This document shows positions 9,421 through 20,337 of a stretch of DNA of 64,000 nucleotides, piece after piece. How positions within the stretch are numbered: the stretch's first letter is position 1; each line of letters starts with the position of its first letter. Source of the stretch: Prorocentrum cordatum (lineage: Eukaryota > Sar > Dinophyceae > Prorocentrales > Prorocentraceae); the NCBI GenBank assembly GCA_963575745.1, contig CAUYUJ010018636.1, positions 62,001 through 126,000 on the forward strand, in the 5' to 3' direction. Below the pieces are notes generated by a model. That model was not told the DNA's origin, did not search any database, and saw only the letters and a list, made by a program, of their open reading frames with translations. A program made the translations under genes and the position numbers.

Positions 9421-9534
9421 AGAGGAGCTGCTGCCCCTGCCGGCCCCGGCGTCCGACGGCCAGGGCATCGACGTGGCGTCCGGGCAGGGGACCGCGGCGG
9501 CGCGCAGAAGGGGGCGCGCGCCTCGCGCTTTGAT
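9421..9534 (+). CDS. Coding-like patch between element G and a MITE-A copy
   Basis: It follows a possible TAG acceptor and reads SEELLPLPAPASDGQGIDV, then ASGQGTAAARRRGRAP, with strong GC at third positions, until MITE-A copy 4 interrupts. The frame stays open into the MITE. No family is recognised. Confidence 0.3.
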
Positions 9535-9542
9535 TTCTGCCC

Positions 9543-9883
9543 TTGAGTTGGGCCTGTCCCTCTACAGGAGGAATGTCTAAAACAGGGCTAGGATCGGGAT
9601 AAATCGCTCCAGAGCGTTCCGGAGCGCTCTCAGAGCGTTCCGGAACGCTCTGGAGCGGCCGCGGCGCCCAATACATCCTCCAAACCCGCCGATTCTCAGA
9701 GATTTCGAGTTATCCCGATCCGATTTTGTCCCGATCTTCGCGTCGTCTTAATGTCCAAAAATAATGCAGAAATAGTCCGGGGACGATTGGTTGAATATTT
9801 TTTTAACCATTTGGGGGGTATGTTTCAAGTAGTTTTAGTTGTTCGTCCAAAGTCCGCCTGCAAGGGGGACACGCCGGACCTGA
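9543..9883 (+). mobile_element. MITE-A copy 4, carrying a nested insert
   Basis: Termini TTGAGTTGGGCC and CCGGACCTGA with the usual inner TIR. The flanking 8-mers TTCTGCCC and TTCTAGCC match at 6 of 8. It is 341 bp long because about 170 bp is inserted near its left end. Confidence 0.8.
9583..9752. mobile_element. Nested inverted-repeat insert inside MITE-A copy 4
   Basis: ATGTCTAAAA before and ATGTCCAAAA after the insert look like a target duplication of 8-10 bp. Inside, GGATCGGGATAA near the left and TTATCCCGATCC near the right are a perfect 12-bp inverted pair, and the centre is a palindromic AGAGCGTTCCGGA cluster (9605-9660). The exact ends are uncertain. Confidence 0.5.
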
Positions 9884-9896
9884 TTCTAGCCTCCCC

Positions 9897-10085
9897 AGGA
9901 CCGCATCCCAAGCAACACCTGCTTGCCTCCAGGGTGCCTCGGGTTTCTTGGGTTTCGATGGTTCGGCTCTGGAGAGCGTGATACGTTCCCGCACCAAGAA
10001 TCAGTGGACGTGCTGGGGTCTCAGGCTTGGGTTGCTTGTGGAAAGTTCCCTGCGGTCGAGCCCACACTGTGCTCTACAAGCATAG
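9897..10085 (+). repeat. Dispersed repeat family P, copy 3
   Basis: The best-preserved copy: CACCTGCTTGCCTCCAGGG, GGGTTTCTTGGGTTTCGATG, GGACGTGCTGGGGTCTCAGG and GTGGAAAGTTCCCTGCGGTC. Confidence 0.6.
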
Positions 10086-10109
10086 GCTGTCTGAGCTCCG
10101 CGTGTATTT

Positions 10110-10255
10110 TGCTTCGGAGCCCGGGGGCCTCCTCGTCGCGCCTCCAGCGCCGCCCCAGGCGCGCTCCGCGCGACAGGGGGGGGGGGCACTGCGCGGATCC
10201 AAGAAATCCGCGCGGACCTTCGAAAGTTTTACATGTTTATTCCTCCCAGTCTGAT
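10110..10255 (+). mobile_element. Introner-like family C, copy 2
   Basis: The hairpin centre (GCGCCTCCAGCGCCGCCCC, GCGCGCTCCGCGCGACAGG) and right arm (GATCCAAGAAATCCGCGCGG, ACATGTTTATTCC) are clear. The left arm is reduced. Confidence 0.65.
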
Positions 10256-10514
10256 CGGCGGGGGGGGGGGCTGAGGGGCCGATTCGGATACTCTTCTGGG
10301 GATCTGTAAGGTCGTGCGCTTGACGCCCATGGAATTCAACCCGCGCGGGTCCATTCATCAACAGATCGTTGGATTTGCGCCGCGATGGAATCAGGAACAA
10401 GTAAATTCCACAAGGGCAAAATACACGGGGATCGAGCTTTAAGAAAATAAGGCAACGCGTGATCTCACTTAATGGCAGTCATTTTGACGGGGCTGCCCCC
10501 TCCGCCCGAAGGGC
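10256..10514. other. No gene recognised
   Basis: A G-run at 10259-10269 and short frames only. Nothing was recognised. Confidence 0.4.
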
Positions 10515-10690
10515 TACAAAATGCATAGGCGTAACATGTTCGGAGGTCCGCGCGGGTTGCACGTGTCGGCGTTGGACCTCCCCACGCGACGTCTCAGGCG
10601 CCGTACCCGACGCGCTCCGCGAGCCATGGTAAGTGTGCCCTGGACCCAAGATATCCGCGGAGACCTCTGACAGTTTATGCTTATGCACGC
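10515..10690 (+). mobile_element. Introner-like family C, copy 3 (full length, diverged)
   Basis: Left arm TTCGGAGGTCCGCGCGG and right arm AAGATATCCGCGGAGACCTC with GTTTATGCTTATGC. The arms pair with each other and with copies in the introns at 42958-43651 and 49229-49439. Confidence 0.65.
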
Positions 10691-10984
10691 ATCCATGCCG
10701 AGTCTTTCCGTTTGCTCGTGCCGACCGATCTTGCTCATCCAATATGATTTCTTGATTCGGGTTATGTTTGGTATTGCTCCTCCCCTTCGGCCCACTTCGC
10801 GCCTCCTTGGGGGCCTTAAGGGGCTTTCCGAGGGCATCTCGGGCTCTGCCAAACCGTTGCGCCATCTCGGAGAGTGTTGCGACCCACTGTGTATTGCCTC
10901 ACTCGTGTTGGGTATCTTGTCGCCGTCTTGGTTTCTTGATGTCCCTTGGGCCCCATCGTCGTCCCCCCAGAACTGCCGCAGGTA

Positions 10985-11310
10985 AAGGAGATCACCGTCA
11001 TCCCCTGCTGGGCTGATACCGCCATCGCACCGCGACCAGGGCTATGCGAGAATACGCCCCCGTGTGCCAACGCGAAAGTGTATGCTCTTTCTCTGCCCAT
11101 CGTTTGTTGCCATTTGGGCTAAGTCGCTCGGCCGATGTGAACAAATCGCCCACCACCCGTGGGCATCAAGTTCTTGGGAGTGGCAGGGGCCCTGCGCAGC
11201 GCACAGGGCTCTCAAGACCGTCACCCGTACTAGAGGCATCACTGCCATCCCTTACCTTAACCCGCTTTTGTCGCCATCGCACCGCTACGAGGGTCATGCG
11301 AGGATACGTT
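10985..11310. repeat. Direct duplication of about 230-bp period
   Basis: ACCGTCATCCC, CGCCATCGCACCGC and GGGCTATGCGAGAATACG at 10995-11060 recur, diverged, at 11215-11310 (ACTGCCATCCC, CGCCATCGCACCGC, GGTCATGCGAGGATACG). It is a local tandem duplication with no coding signal. Confidence 0.5.
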
Positions 11311-12245
11311 TCTGTATCACGTTATTATGGGTTCCTCCTTTTCGTCCTCCTCGTTTCAACTTTCTGCCTCAGTCCCCTAACCCTTGTTCCGTTCGGTCGC
11401 ACGCGGGGGGGGTGGGGAACAAAACAACGACGGGATTACAGGAAGATTTCGGGATACACTGCACGCGCATCTGCGTCGGGAGCAAGGGCGAAGCGGCGTT
11501 CTTTTGTCCGCGCGTCTTCGCTCGATGCCGGTTCTGGGAGGGGAAGCATGAATCCAGGAACCATCACACAGGAACCCAGAACGGATAATTACCCCGGGGG
11601 AGGGGGCAGGTGTTCGGAGTTTCGCGGTGCGGCTGTACGACGCGGAAATCGCGGCAGTTTCGTTTGTGAGCGCCCGGGTGTCATGGTGAGCATGATTGGG
11701 CCCGCGCTCTCGCAGCTCCGAGTGTGAGTGGCCCTCCTTCTCGTTGCTCTCTGCCGCCACACGCTGCTCGGCCCGCCCCGTGCTTCTCGACGCCGATCTC
11801 CTCTGCTCTCCGATGCCTGCCTCTGGTCAGCTGTACGGCAGATGGTGGGGCGCGCGCGCTCCGCGTCGGCTCCCTCTGCGGGGCTCATCCGGGTTGGCTC
11901 CGTTCGGCTCCGATGGTCTCCCGCTCCGATCCGATTCGACTTCGGATTCCGATCCGGATGCCGATGCCTTACCGCAGGCCCTGCTGCCCTGCCGATGTCT
12001 GCCGATTCGACCTCTCCCGTGCATGTCTCAGGCGATCGCAAACATGGATCGAGGGGGCGTGGATTAGGGACGGGCCCCGTTTCCATGGGACATCGCGGAC
12101 CTCCGCCGCCGAGCGAGGCGGCACCGGCCGAATTTCGGGGAGGGCACCTGCCCCGATCCATGGATTTGGCGACCGCGCGCCATGTCCATGGATCGCTACT
12201 CCATGTTTCCGCGCCACCGAATTTCGATCGCCGATCCGACTTGTC
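11311..12245. other. GC-rich stretch without recognised gene
   Basis: Several overlapping frames of 120-230 codons exist on both strands but all are Arg/Ser/Pro-rich composition frames. Short direct repeats of CCGATCC/CCGATTCG type occur at 11920-12010. Nothing convincing was seen. Confidence 0.4.
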
Positions 12246-12431
12246 TGAAGTCGAGCCTGTCCCTCTACAGGATGGATATACCAAAATAGTCAAGACATAG
12301 TCTGGGGGCCATTTTGTAGCATGTTCTGATTATGCTGGGGTATGTTTAGGGTTTTTTATTTATTATATATATATATATATGTATGGGGAAAAAGCCCAGA
12401 CTCCGCTTGTAGGGGAACATGCCCGACCTAA
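12246..12431 (+). mobile_element. MITE-A copy 5
   Basis: A 186-bp element from TGAAGTCGAGCC to CCCGACCTAA, flanked by a perfect 8-bp duplication GACTTGTC (12238-12245 and 12432-12439). The core contains an expanded (TA)n stretch at 12361-12380. Confidence 0.95.
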
Positions 12432-12462
12432 GACTTGTCGTTTCGATTCTGGGCTCGCCTGC

Positions 12463-13030
12463 CTCCGCGGAGGGTGTCCAGATGTCTTGCGCGCTGAGCC
12501 GCGAGGACCACGAGGCCCGCAGCAGACGCGTCGCGTCCGCCCCTCCCCAAGCAGGCGAGCCGCCGGAGACGCCCCATGGGCTTATGATGTTCCTGCCCAC
12601 TTTGGCCTCGACCACCAGGAAGAATTTCGAGCACCAAAACAGAAGATCACCAGGAACAATTTCGAGCACCAACAAAAAGACCGAAACTCGAGGGGTGTTA
12701 CGTGTCGGGCCCTGGGAGACACTCGACACTGTTTCGACACTTTTTCGGCGCTTCTCCGGATGCTCGAAATTACTTCTGGGATGTGGTCCTGTCGTACGAT
12801 CGGAACAACATGACCCCTGGGCGTGAACGGGCACCATGAAGCACCGTTGGTCGGCTCCCCCGGTTGGTGTCCAGATGCCGTGCTTGCTGCATCGCGGGGG
12901 CCACGAGGCCCCGGAAGCGGACACCTCTACGTCTCCAGGCAGCGAGCCGTGCGAGACCTCCTCGGAGGGTGGGCGCGGACGGGCCCGTGCAGCACCCGCG
13001 GTCAGCTCCCGCTTGGGGTTCCCAGGTGCC
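12463..13030. repeat. Diverged duplication plus family F segment
   Basis: GTGTCCAGATG...CACGAGGCC...GCGAGCCG at 12473-12560 recurs at 12860-12960. Between them 12625-12811 (family F: GAATTTCGAGCACCA, ACGTGTCGGGCCCTGGGAG, CTGGGATGTGGTCC) matches 32415-32583. The duplicated part has an open frame (GVQM..L.R..HEA in both copies) but no known domain. Confidence 0.5.
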
Positions 13031-13084
13031 ACGCTTCCTACACATCGCGGTGGCCGTGTGAGTCTGACTGTGGACTGAGGTGGA

Positions 13085-13412
13085 GGTGCGATGGAGGAGA
13101 AACAGGAGGAGCGAGGAGGTGGAGGAGAAGGGAGGAGAAGCAGGAGGAGCGAGGAGGTGGAGGAGGTGGAGGAGACTGTGAACTGAGGCTGAAGTGCGAA
13201 GGAGGAGAAACAGGAAGAGCGCGGTGAGTGCAGGAAGGCGCCGAGCACGAGTGAGGTTGCATCTGAGAAGGGCCGATGTCCGAGCACGGAAAGCGGGCGG
13301 GAGGGAGTCGGGAAGAGCGAGGCGGAGAGATCCCTCCCTCCCTCCCTTCCCCTCCCCTCCCCTCCTTTCCCCTCCCCTCCCTCCCTCCTTCCCTCCCTCC
13401 CTCCCTCCCCTA
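13085..13412. repeat. GGA-rich and TCCC-rich low-complexity tracts
   Basis: GAGGAG-type repeats at 13085-13225 are followed by CCCTCCCTTCC-type repeats at 13330-13412. They open composition-driven frames on both strands. Confidence 0.85.
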
Positions 13413-13759
13413 TGGATAACAAGGGATCTGGGGAAGCACATCGGATTGGTGTTCGGGAGGGCCCACTGGAGGTGGTGATTATTGAGATCAGCGGACGGTT
13501 TGGGCATTCAGTTCACTCCCCCCGGATGCCTCAATCGCCTGAGGACCCCAAAGATCCCAAACCGTGCGGTGACTGATGTCTTTGGGGATTTGAGGTCACT
13601 GCACCGTCTTGGGACATCCAACTCTTGGCCTCTTGAAAGCCTCCCTGCCTTCGGGAGCCCTTCTTGGACACCGGTCAGCACTCCCAAGAGGCCTTCCACC
13701 TTCCCAGAACGCCGCCCAGTCGCCCCGCCACTCTCTTCTGCGCGTCGCCGAGGAGGGAA

Positions 13760-14083
13760 TTCTTCATGCAGCTGCTGGAGCTGGCGCACAAGGTAGCCCC
13801 GCCAGCGCCGCCAGAGGAACAGTCGAATTCCAAGCGGCCGAAGAACATTGAGAAGACAACGAAAAGGCCAGAGCACGCGGGCAGGAAGCTCAACGAGGCT
13901 GTCTCAAACAGCAGGGAGACGCACTTGAGGCTGCCTGCGTCGGCCATACCGCACGTACTCGCCGAGAGCCACTGCGAAGCAGCTCGCTGGTCTGCAGAAA
14001 TCGAGAAGGAGCTGAGCGCTGTGACTCTTGCGCGCGCGAGCGCGCAGGGCGCACGTGTACACATGACAGAGAGCTGGGCCTAG
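13760..14083 (+). CDS. Coding-like patch, unrecognised
   Basis: The frame reads FFMQLLELAHKVAPPAPPEE, then NSKRPKNIEKTTKRPEHAG, RKLNEAVSNSRE and AARWSAEIEKELSAVTLA, ending at TAG 14081-14083. The amphipathic, charged second half looks like coiled coil. Upstream composition does not support the same frame, so the patch may be one exon starting after a CAG near 13781. No family is recognised. Confidence 0.3.
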   Translation, partial: FFMQLLELAHKVAPPAPPEEQSNSKRPKNIEKTTKRPEHAGRKLNEAVSNSRETHLRLPASAIPHVLAESHCEAARWSAEIEKELSAVTLARASAQGARVHMTESWA

Positions 14084-14409
14084 AGGCCCACGGGCCGAGA
14101 CCACGACCGCCAAGGGGGATGCTTGGGGGCCCAGCCCGTTCTTGTGGCCCCAGGTCGGCACCCAGGAGCGTTCAGACTGTTGTCAAGGCGACTGAAGATC
14201 GGGGAATCACGTAAGACTCGACCGAACTCCAGGCTTGCTGGCGCTTTTTGACGAGTGTGTTCCGGATTTTGACGGTCCAGTTCTCGTGATATGTTGCGAC
14301 GGGAGTGCGCGTCACATTTTAAATTGGGTCGCGCCATCTTCCTGGAGGCCCCGTCAAGGCCAACCCGAGCTCCCAAACCCGAGTTTTCTGTCTCCCCGGG
14401 AGGAGACCC
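14084..14409. other. Non-coding, related to 41020-41120
   Basis: TTTTGACGG, GTTCTCGTGATATG, GCGTCACATTTTAAATTGGG and AACCCGAGCTCCCAAA at 14267-14385 resemble 41024-41125 in the same order, so this is a two-copy dispersed repeat. No gene was seen. Confidence 0.4.
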
Positions 14410-14690
14410 CCGAATCGCTCTGTGCAAGGTCTCGAGGGCCCTCAGACAGCTCGCGATGCGGCTCAAACGGCCCAAGAGGCCAACAAGACGCCCCAGAGCC
14501 TCCTGGGCGCCTCCGGCGCCATATTGTCCTTGAATCGAAGATGTTTTACGAACTGCGGGAGTTTTCTGCTGCGGTTCTTGGGGCGCCTTTTTGGGCCATC
14601 TTGGGGCCCCTCTTGGGCAATTCGGTGTGCGTCCTCGAGCGGTCGTGGGGCTGTTTCTGTGACATTTGGAAACATCTTGAGGCATCTGAA
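14410..14690. repeat. Degenerate CTTGGGGGCC-type short repeat, block 1
   Basis: Irregular units around CTTGGGGC, CCTCTTGGG and CCTCCTGGGCG without a fixed period. Same class as 16385-16935, 20870-21080, 30838-31012 and 45500-45800. Confidence 0.6.
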
Positions 14691-16054
14691 GCCATATGGA
14701 AGCCATCCTTAGGCGAGAGATCACACAGCATGTGTTTTGCTTCGCAGGTTTTAGTCGTGGTCGAACCTCTTGATTGAGGCCTCGTAGTGGGGTGTCCCGT
14801 GGCCACCTGGCCGAGTTACTTGGAGACGACCCAAGAAGCCCGCCAGATGTTGAAGAGCACCCAAAAGAGCTGATTCTCGTGCACCTGAGTGCCCGAGAGG
14901 ACCCAAGAAGTTCCCAAATCGACCCCAGAGGGTTCCATCATAGTTCAAATACCTCTCAACTCTCGAATGCTTCCAAAAAGCTCCACGAATCCCAGGGACC
15001 CTCTCCGACGTTAGCCCTGAACAGATCACTGTGCGGAGTGGCGATTCCCCCGTCCTGGTGATCCATCGGCCCTGGGGGCCCATGTGGGCCTGAACCTCGA
15101 CCAGCGTACAGTCGACCCGCATAGTATCAGCGGAGGAAAAATCACCCGGACCAGAATTATGGCGTTTACTAAACGGCCCTGGGCGTTTTTGAAGGCCTTG
15201 CCCTGTTCGATTTCTTCTTTGGGCAGCGTTTGCTAAGCGACTTCGCGTGTCGGGGTGGCTCTTGTGGGGGGGCATTTTTTGACCTCTATCGTAGTAAGGA
15301 TGGGCAACCTTCCCACGGGTACCTGTTCGGGCCCCCCCAGGACGCTTCAGGCCCTGTGGGCTGTGGCTTTGCGGGCGGCCTCGCCCCGTGGATTCGTTCT
15401 CGGCCTCGTGGGGCAGGACCGGCCCTGGGCAGAGTCCCTCGGGGAAGCCTCCCTTCGAGCCTCGCGTGCTGGCGGCGAGTCAGACTCGGAGGCCTCCGAT
15501 TTCGGCTGAGATCGTGGACTGCCTGGCTATTTTGGCCCGTCCCAAAACAGCTGGTGATACGTCTGCTCCTTCAACCCAGATTTCCTTGCCGACCCCCGCA
15601 TCCTCCCACCTCTCCATGCCCCGCCTCGCTGCAACCTCCTCTCACAGATTGTTTGTGTGTCGGGAGAATTTCCCGCGATCCATCTCTTCTCTTCTCCCGC
15701 GATCCATATCGTCTCTTTTCCCGCGAATGTTTGAGATCCTCCGATCTCTTCTCCCGCGATCCATTATTATGTCATGCCTCCCTGTTTACCAGTACTCATT
15801 ACTCCACATGTTGTTTTCCCTGTCCTGCTCCTTCCACACACGCACATACCCTCTCGTTCTTCCCGCCGTGATTCCGTCGCTTCCGCCTTGACCTTCTGAA
15901 ACCTTCTCTTTTTTATCCTCCGGCGTCACCGTATCCGCAGGCCTGTTTCGGACCTTGGGGGTATCAGAAAACGACCCGCAGTGACAATCCAGTCAAGAGG
16001 CTAGCCCATGCAAGAAAGTTGAAGAGAAACGTGGCCTCAGGCTAGGAGAGTAGT
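14691..16054. other. No gene recognised
   Basis: Holds short frames only. 15100-15130 (GTCGACCCGCATAGTA) and 15292-15325 (GTAAGGATGGGCAACC, TTCCCACGGGTAC) match 58255-58295, a dispersed repeat. 15650-15770 carries four CCCGCGATCCAT/TCTCTTCTC direct repeats. Confidence 0.4.
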
Positions 16055-16384
16055 CTAGGCTGGCTTCTGGTGTGGTTGTTCGGTTTTTCCTTTTCCTTGG
16101 CCATGCAATGTTATTGAATCGCTTCGCTCATTCCTCCGGCCCGTGATATGGCATCGCTGGTTTTTGTCTGTGTGTTCGTTGCCCATGTTGCGCTCTTGGG
16201 GGCGGGTGTCGTTCGGACGCGTTGCGTGGGGAGTTTTGATGGTGAAGCAGTTCCCTGGGGGTCGTCTCTCGATGGGGCGAAATAGAGTCGTCGTCAAGAT
16301 GCTTCTTTGGGGGGCCTCTTGGGGTCTGTTGAGAGGCCGTTCGGGGGCGCCTGGGAGACATGTTTGAAGCCTTCTGGGGCTTCT

Positions 16385-16935
16385 TTTGGGCCTCCTGGGA
16401 GTCTCCTGGGGCCTCTTGGCGACATCTTGGGGCCTCTTGGAGGCCTCTTGGGGCCTCTTTGGGACCTCCTGGGCGCCTTCTGGGACGGAGGGCTCCATTT
16501 TTGAGTTCTCGGTATCCCTCCTGAGTCCCTCTTGGGCCCGTCTTGGGGCCTCTTGGTCCGTCTTGGGCGGCACTTGGGCCGTCTTGAGGGCTCTCTTGGG
16601 TCGTTTCGGCGCCGTCTTGGGAGCTTCGTGGGCCGTCTTGGAGCGGTCTTGGGGGCCTCTTGGGCCGTCTTGGAGCGTCCGGAAGCCGAAAAAGCCAGAA
16701 CACAAAAAACATCGAAAAAACAATGAAAATCAACGATTTTGGCCTCTTGGGGCTCTCTTCGGAGGCCTCTTGGAAGGCTCTTGGGGCGTCTTGGAGGCCT
16801 CTTGGGCTGTCTTGGGGGCCTTTTGGGCCGTCTTGGGGTCATCTTCGGCGTCTTCGAGCGCTCTTTGGGCGTCTCGGGGGCCTCTTGGGCAGTCTTGGGG
16901 GCCTTTTGGGGCACTCTGAGCGCGCTCTGGGGAGC
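16385..16935. repeat. CTTGGGGCCTCTTGG-type short repeat, main block
   Basis: About 550 bp of imperfect 9-21-bp units built from CTTGGGGCC, TCTTGGGCCGT and CTTGGAGC, interrupted at 16675-16745 by a non-repeat AT-richer spacer. Long frames on both strands (WGLLG- or RRPKRPPRRP-type) are repeat artefacts. Confidence 0.8.
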
Positions 16936-17219
16936 CTGAGAGGCCGCACCCAGAAGGAAAACCATTTCTGAGTAGACTTGGTCGGGCGGCGGTCGGGCGG
17001 CGACGGGGCGTTGGTCGGGGTACTTTTCGCCGGGGGACCCCCAGGGGCCGCTCCGCGCGCGCGAACTAGAAATACTGTTAATACTGTTAACCAGTTACCG
17101 GAGATCTTAGCACGCCCTGGCCCGTTGGGCCGGCGAATTGCTATGTTGCTCCTATGGTACTGGCACGCTAGTGCCGTGTTAGGGCCATGCCTACGCCGTA
17201 TTTGCGACGTTTCTTGAGG
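16936..17219. other. No gene recognised
   Basis: GC-rich, with a CGGTCGGGCGG direct repeat at 16983-17000. Nothing coding was recognised. Confidence 0.4.
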
Positions 17220-17238
17220 CAACGTTGGTCGAGTTTCT

Positions 17239-17793
17239 GTGGGACCTCGACCCATCCGAATCCCTGGACGACCTTTGGAAGGAATTCGCAAACAAGCACG
17301 ACGGAGACGTTCGGGGCGCCGAGTCGCCAGACAGGTGGGCGCCCTGCTCACTCCGCCCCCTCTGAAGCTGGTCTACGGCGACAGGGTTCCCCCGGACTTT
17401 CGCCCCGCTGATCTATGCTGTAGCGGCAATCGGCTTGCTGCCGCTCGCGTGGTTGTACACCTTATCGTCAACCCCCCCGACAACCAGCTAAGCGATAAGA
17501 GGGCCCTGCATGCCAACGACACAGGCCCGTTGTGTGGCCGCTCCCCTCTCCGGCACACGTTGGATGCGCTCGTGGGATATCTGAGCCAAGTCGACGCCGA
17601 CTTGCAGACCACAGGGATGCTCTGCGAACTGGCCCAGGACTGCCCTCTCGAAGAAACCCAGGACCTATGCAGACAGTTGGGCGCTGCCCCTACCAAGGAG
17701 CACAGCGCGAACGAATGGTGGCAACAATCCGGCAGCCGCTCCCCACTCGCCGAGTTCCGCACTGTCATGGGCCCCATCCTCGGATCCGCCTGA
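17239..17793 (+). CDS. Coding-like ORF, unrecognised
   Basis: The reliable part starts near 17340: LLTPPPLKLVYGDRVPPDF, then RVVVHLIVNPPDNQLSDKR, LDALVGYLSQVDADLQTTG, MLCELAQDCPLEETQDLCRQ and EWWQQSGSRSPLAEFRTVMG, ending at TGA 17791-17793. Upstream sense lies in another frame (FLWDLDPSESLDDLWKEF from 17228), so a frame break or intron lies between 17320 and 17350. The mixture of hydrophobic and acidic residues is unlike composition noise. It could be a fragment of a mobile-element protein or a host exon. Confidence 0.4.
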   Translation: MGPRPIRIPGRPLEGIRKQARRRRSGRRVARQVGALLTPPPLKLVYGDRVPPDFRPADLCCSGNRLAAARVVVHLIVNPPDNQLSDKRALHANDTGPLCGRSPLRHTLDALVGYLSQVDADLQTTGMLCELAQDCPLEETQDLCRQLGAAPTKEHSANEWWQQSGSRSPLAEFRTVMGPILGSA

Positions 17794-20337
17794 CTGGGCT
17801 CCGTCAGCGCGCTCCCGCTCGCCGCCCACGCGGCGCTCCGCCAGGCCCAGCCCGCGTTCCCCGACGGGAAGTCGCTCGGCACGGCGCAGCTCAAGCGCCG
17901 CAGGCCCCGCAGCAAAGGCACTGTCCCGGTGCACCTCTCTCCCACGCAGGGTCATAGCATCGGGGCCCTCACCCACCGACAGCAGAACCGCACCGGCGGT
18001 CCGCAGTGACACCGTCTCCGACACCTCCGCGGTTGAGACCCACGAGGCTGAGGCCGCCCCCGGCCTCTCGGCCCCTGCGATAAGAATGGGAACCGCGGTT
18101 GCCCTGACCCCTTCCCCTAGCTCGGATCCACCCGCCCCGCCCATAGAGGTTACCCGCAGCCCCGCAGTGGGCTGCAGCTTCTGCAGTCCCACCTCACCAG
18201 CGGACGGACCAGGGGAAAGTCCCCCACCGCGCGATGCGGGTGGCAAGGGTGCGGGCGGCCCTGCCGACTACAGGCCCCTACGCAGACGCACGGTCGGCCC
18301 CCTGCCCCCCTTGTGCAGACGCACGGTCGGCCCCCTCGCAGGACCTAAACGACCACGCGCAGGCCAGCGCATGTACAAGACCCTGCAGGAACAGGCTCAG
18401 CTCTCCCCATTCCGTGACGAGGGCCATGCCGACATTGTGAACGGGGACCAGTGAGGGGCTCGGGGACTACTTCAGCGGGATTTGGCACCAGTGGACGCAC
18501 AAGCACCCCACCAGGACTTGTTACATTTTCGCAGACCCCACCAAGCAGGATACTGGGTCTTGCGGATATTTTTTTGGGGCGTGACATCTGTTCCACCCAA
18601 TGGAAAGGGACGAGGCAGTGCAGCTCCAGGTCAAGTGGCCAGCTGTCCGCAACAAGTTCTCCAGCCGCGCTAAGGGTAAAGGTGCCCCAACCAAAGGCAA
18701 AACAAAGGTCAATGGGACGACGGTGCCTCTCGGCGGGCAAGCCATGGGGACTCTAGGCGGGCCGCGAGCTCGCGCCAGCCCTGGGCGCAGCAGTAGGCCC
18801 CTCGCGCACGCCACCGCCCTCGCAGGACCCCATCTGCACCAGCGAGCGGGACCTTTCATTCCCCGGTGCACGCATCCGGCTGCCCCGGCGGAGTTGCCTA
18901 CCTTTTCGCTCTGCCGTCACTACCTCCACCAAGCGGGCGCCAGCCCTTGTGTGCCACCTAACGATGGAGTCAGGCCCAGGCGCCTCATGTTTCGCCTTCC
19001 TGCGGGGGGCCCCCTGGTGGGCCACTCTGGCTTCGCGCCAAGTGCTGCCTCGGACGTGCCCAGCTGCGGATGCTGGCTCGCCCCCGGCCCCCAGGAGACC
19101 CTTGCTCCTGGGCCCCCCCTGTGCGCCCCTCGCCCATCGGCGCGGCGCCGCCCCCCTCGGCCCGCCCAGGCGCCGCCCCGGGGTCTCAGGATTCCCCCTC
19201 GCCCCAGTTGGAGAGAACCGTAGTGCTAGCTACGCCACTGCAGCGGCATTCTACACAACGCTGACTCCCCTGCCTGTCTTAGCTTTGCCCACGCACACTT
19301 CGCGACTGTTGGTCGCGCCCACCCCCCCTGCCCCCGCACTCACAGCTTAATGTCTACTGCGACGGTCAGTCGCTTCCCTCCGACTCCCACACCCTGCATT
19401 GCGACCGTCAGTCGCTATCTCCCCCCCCAGCCGCGGCCGCGCATGGCGGCCGCCCCGGCCTCCTGCCTAATACCGCTCCACGAGCGCACTTTGGGGGCGC
19501 TTGCTATCCCCTGGCCCCCCAGCTCGCCCTCGCCCGGGCCACTTGCGACGCTGCGCCCCCCGGCGCCGGGCCGCCCCCCCTGCGCCCGCCCCCGCGCCGC
19601 AGCGGGGTCCTTAGGCCCCCCTCCTGTCGCCCTTTGCTTCGAGACCGCCAGGCCGGCTGGGGCTTGGTTGCTGACGCTGCGCGCGCCGCCTCCGCCTGCC
19701 GCGCTGATCGGCGCCGCGGCCGCCGCGGCTCATGCCGCGCAACTACCGGCAACGGCGCCGCTGCCGCCGGCTCCTCCCTGGGCGACGACGATGGTCGGGG
19801 CCGTCGCAGTCGGTGCTCGGCGGCGCCGCTCTGGCGAGCGAGGCCGCGGGGAAACCCCCTCGGCCCGTCGCGCTCGGGCCGACATTCTCGGCGAGTCCCT
19901 TCGCTTTCTGTGGATAGGCTCCGCAGGTGGGGCACTTCCGCATCGCGTCGGCCTCTCACTGTTCCCCCCGCCGCCTGCCATGCGCATGGGGTCGCTGGGG
20001 CCCCCCCCGACCCAGGACGCTGGGCTGCAGGTCGCCCTCTCCTCGCGGCCACTTCGGGCGCCCCCGAGGTCGCCTGCTAGCCACCCTGATCGGGGTGCCC
20101 CTTGGCTCTCGGGCCTGCGACTCGCCTGGGGTCCGCTGTCTCTGCCCGCGCGGGGTTGACGGGCGCCCGGTCCACCCTCGCGCCGCCTCCCCGAGGGGCG
20201 GTTACTATCTCTGGCTGAGGCTCTCGCCGCCTCCAGCGCAGGGCTGCGACCTTCTTCCGCTGGTTCCCCGCCTCTACTGCCCCCGCGCCGCCCCCCCGCC
20301 GCGACGGCGCCCCCGCCGCTTCCCCGTCCCCGCTCTT
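17794..20337. other. C-rich region with weak, frame-shifting coding signal
   Basis: Pro/Ala/Arg-rich frames occur throughout. Slightly better patches are EGLGDYFSGIWHQWTHKH near 18450-18500 and VQLQVKWPAVRNKFSSRAK near 18617-18675. A 24-bp unit with AGACGCACGGTCGGCCCCCT is repeated at 18285 and 18317, and GCGAC-GTCAGTCGC hairpins occur twice at 19358 and 19398. No gene can be supported. Confidence 0.3.

Noticed and set aside
16055-17351. Minus-strand Arg/Pro/Lys-rich ORFs of 170-223 codons
   Set aside because: Compositional frames over the CTTGGGGCC-type repeat without any domain; the opposite strand is equally open.
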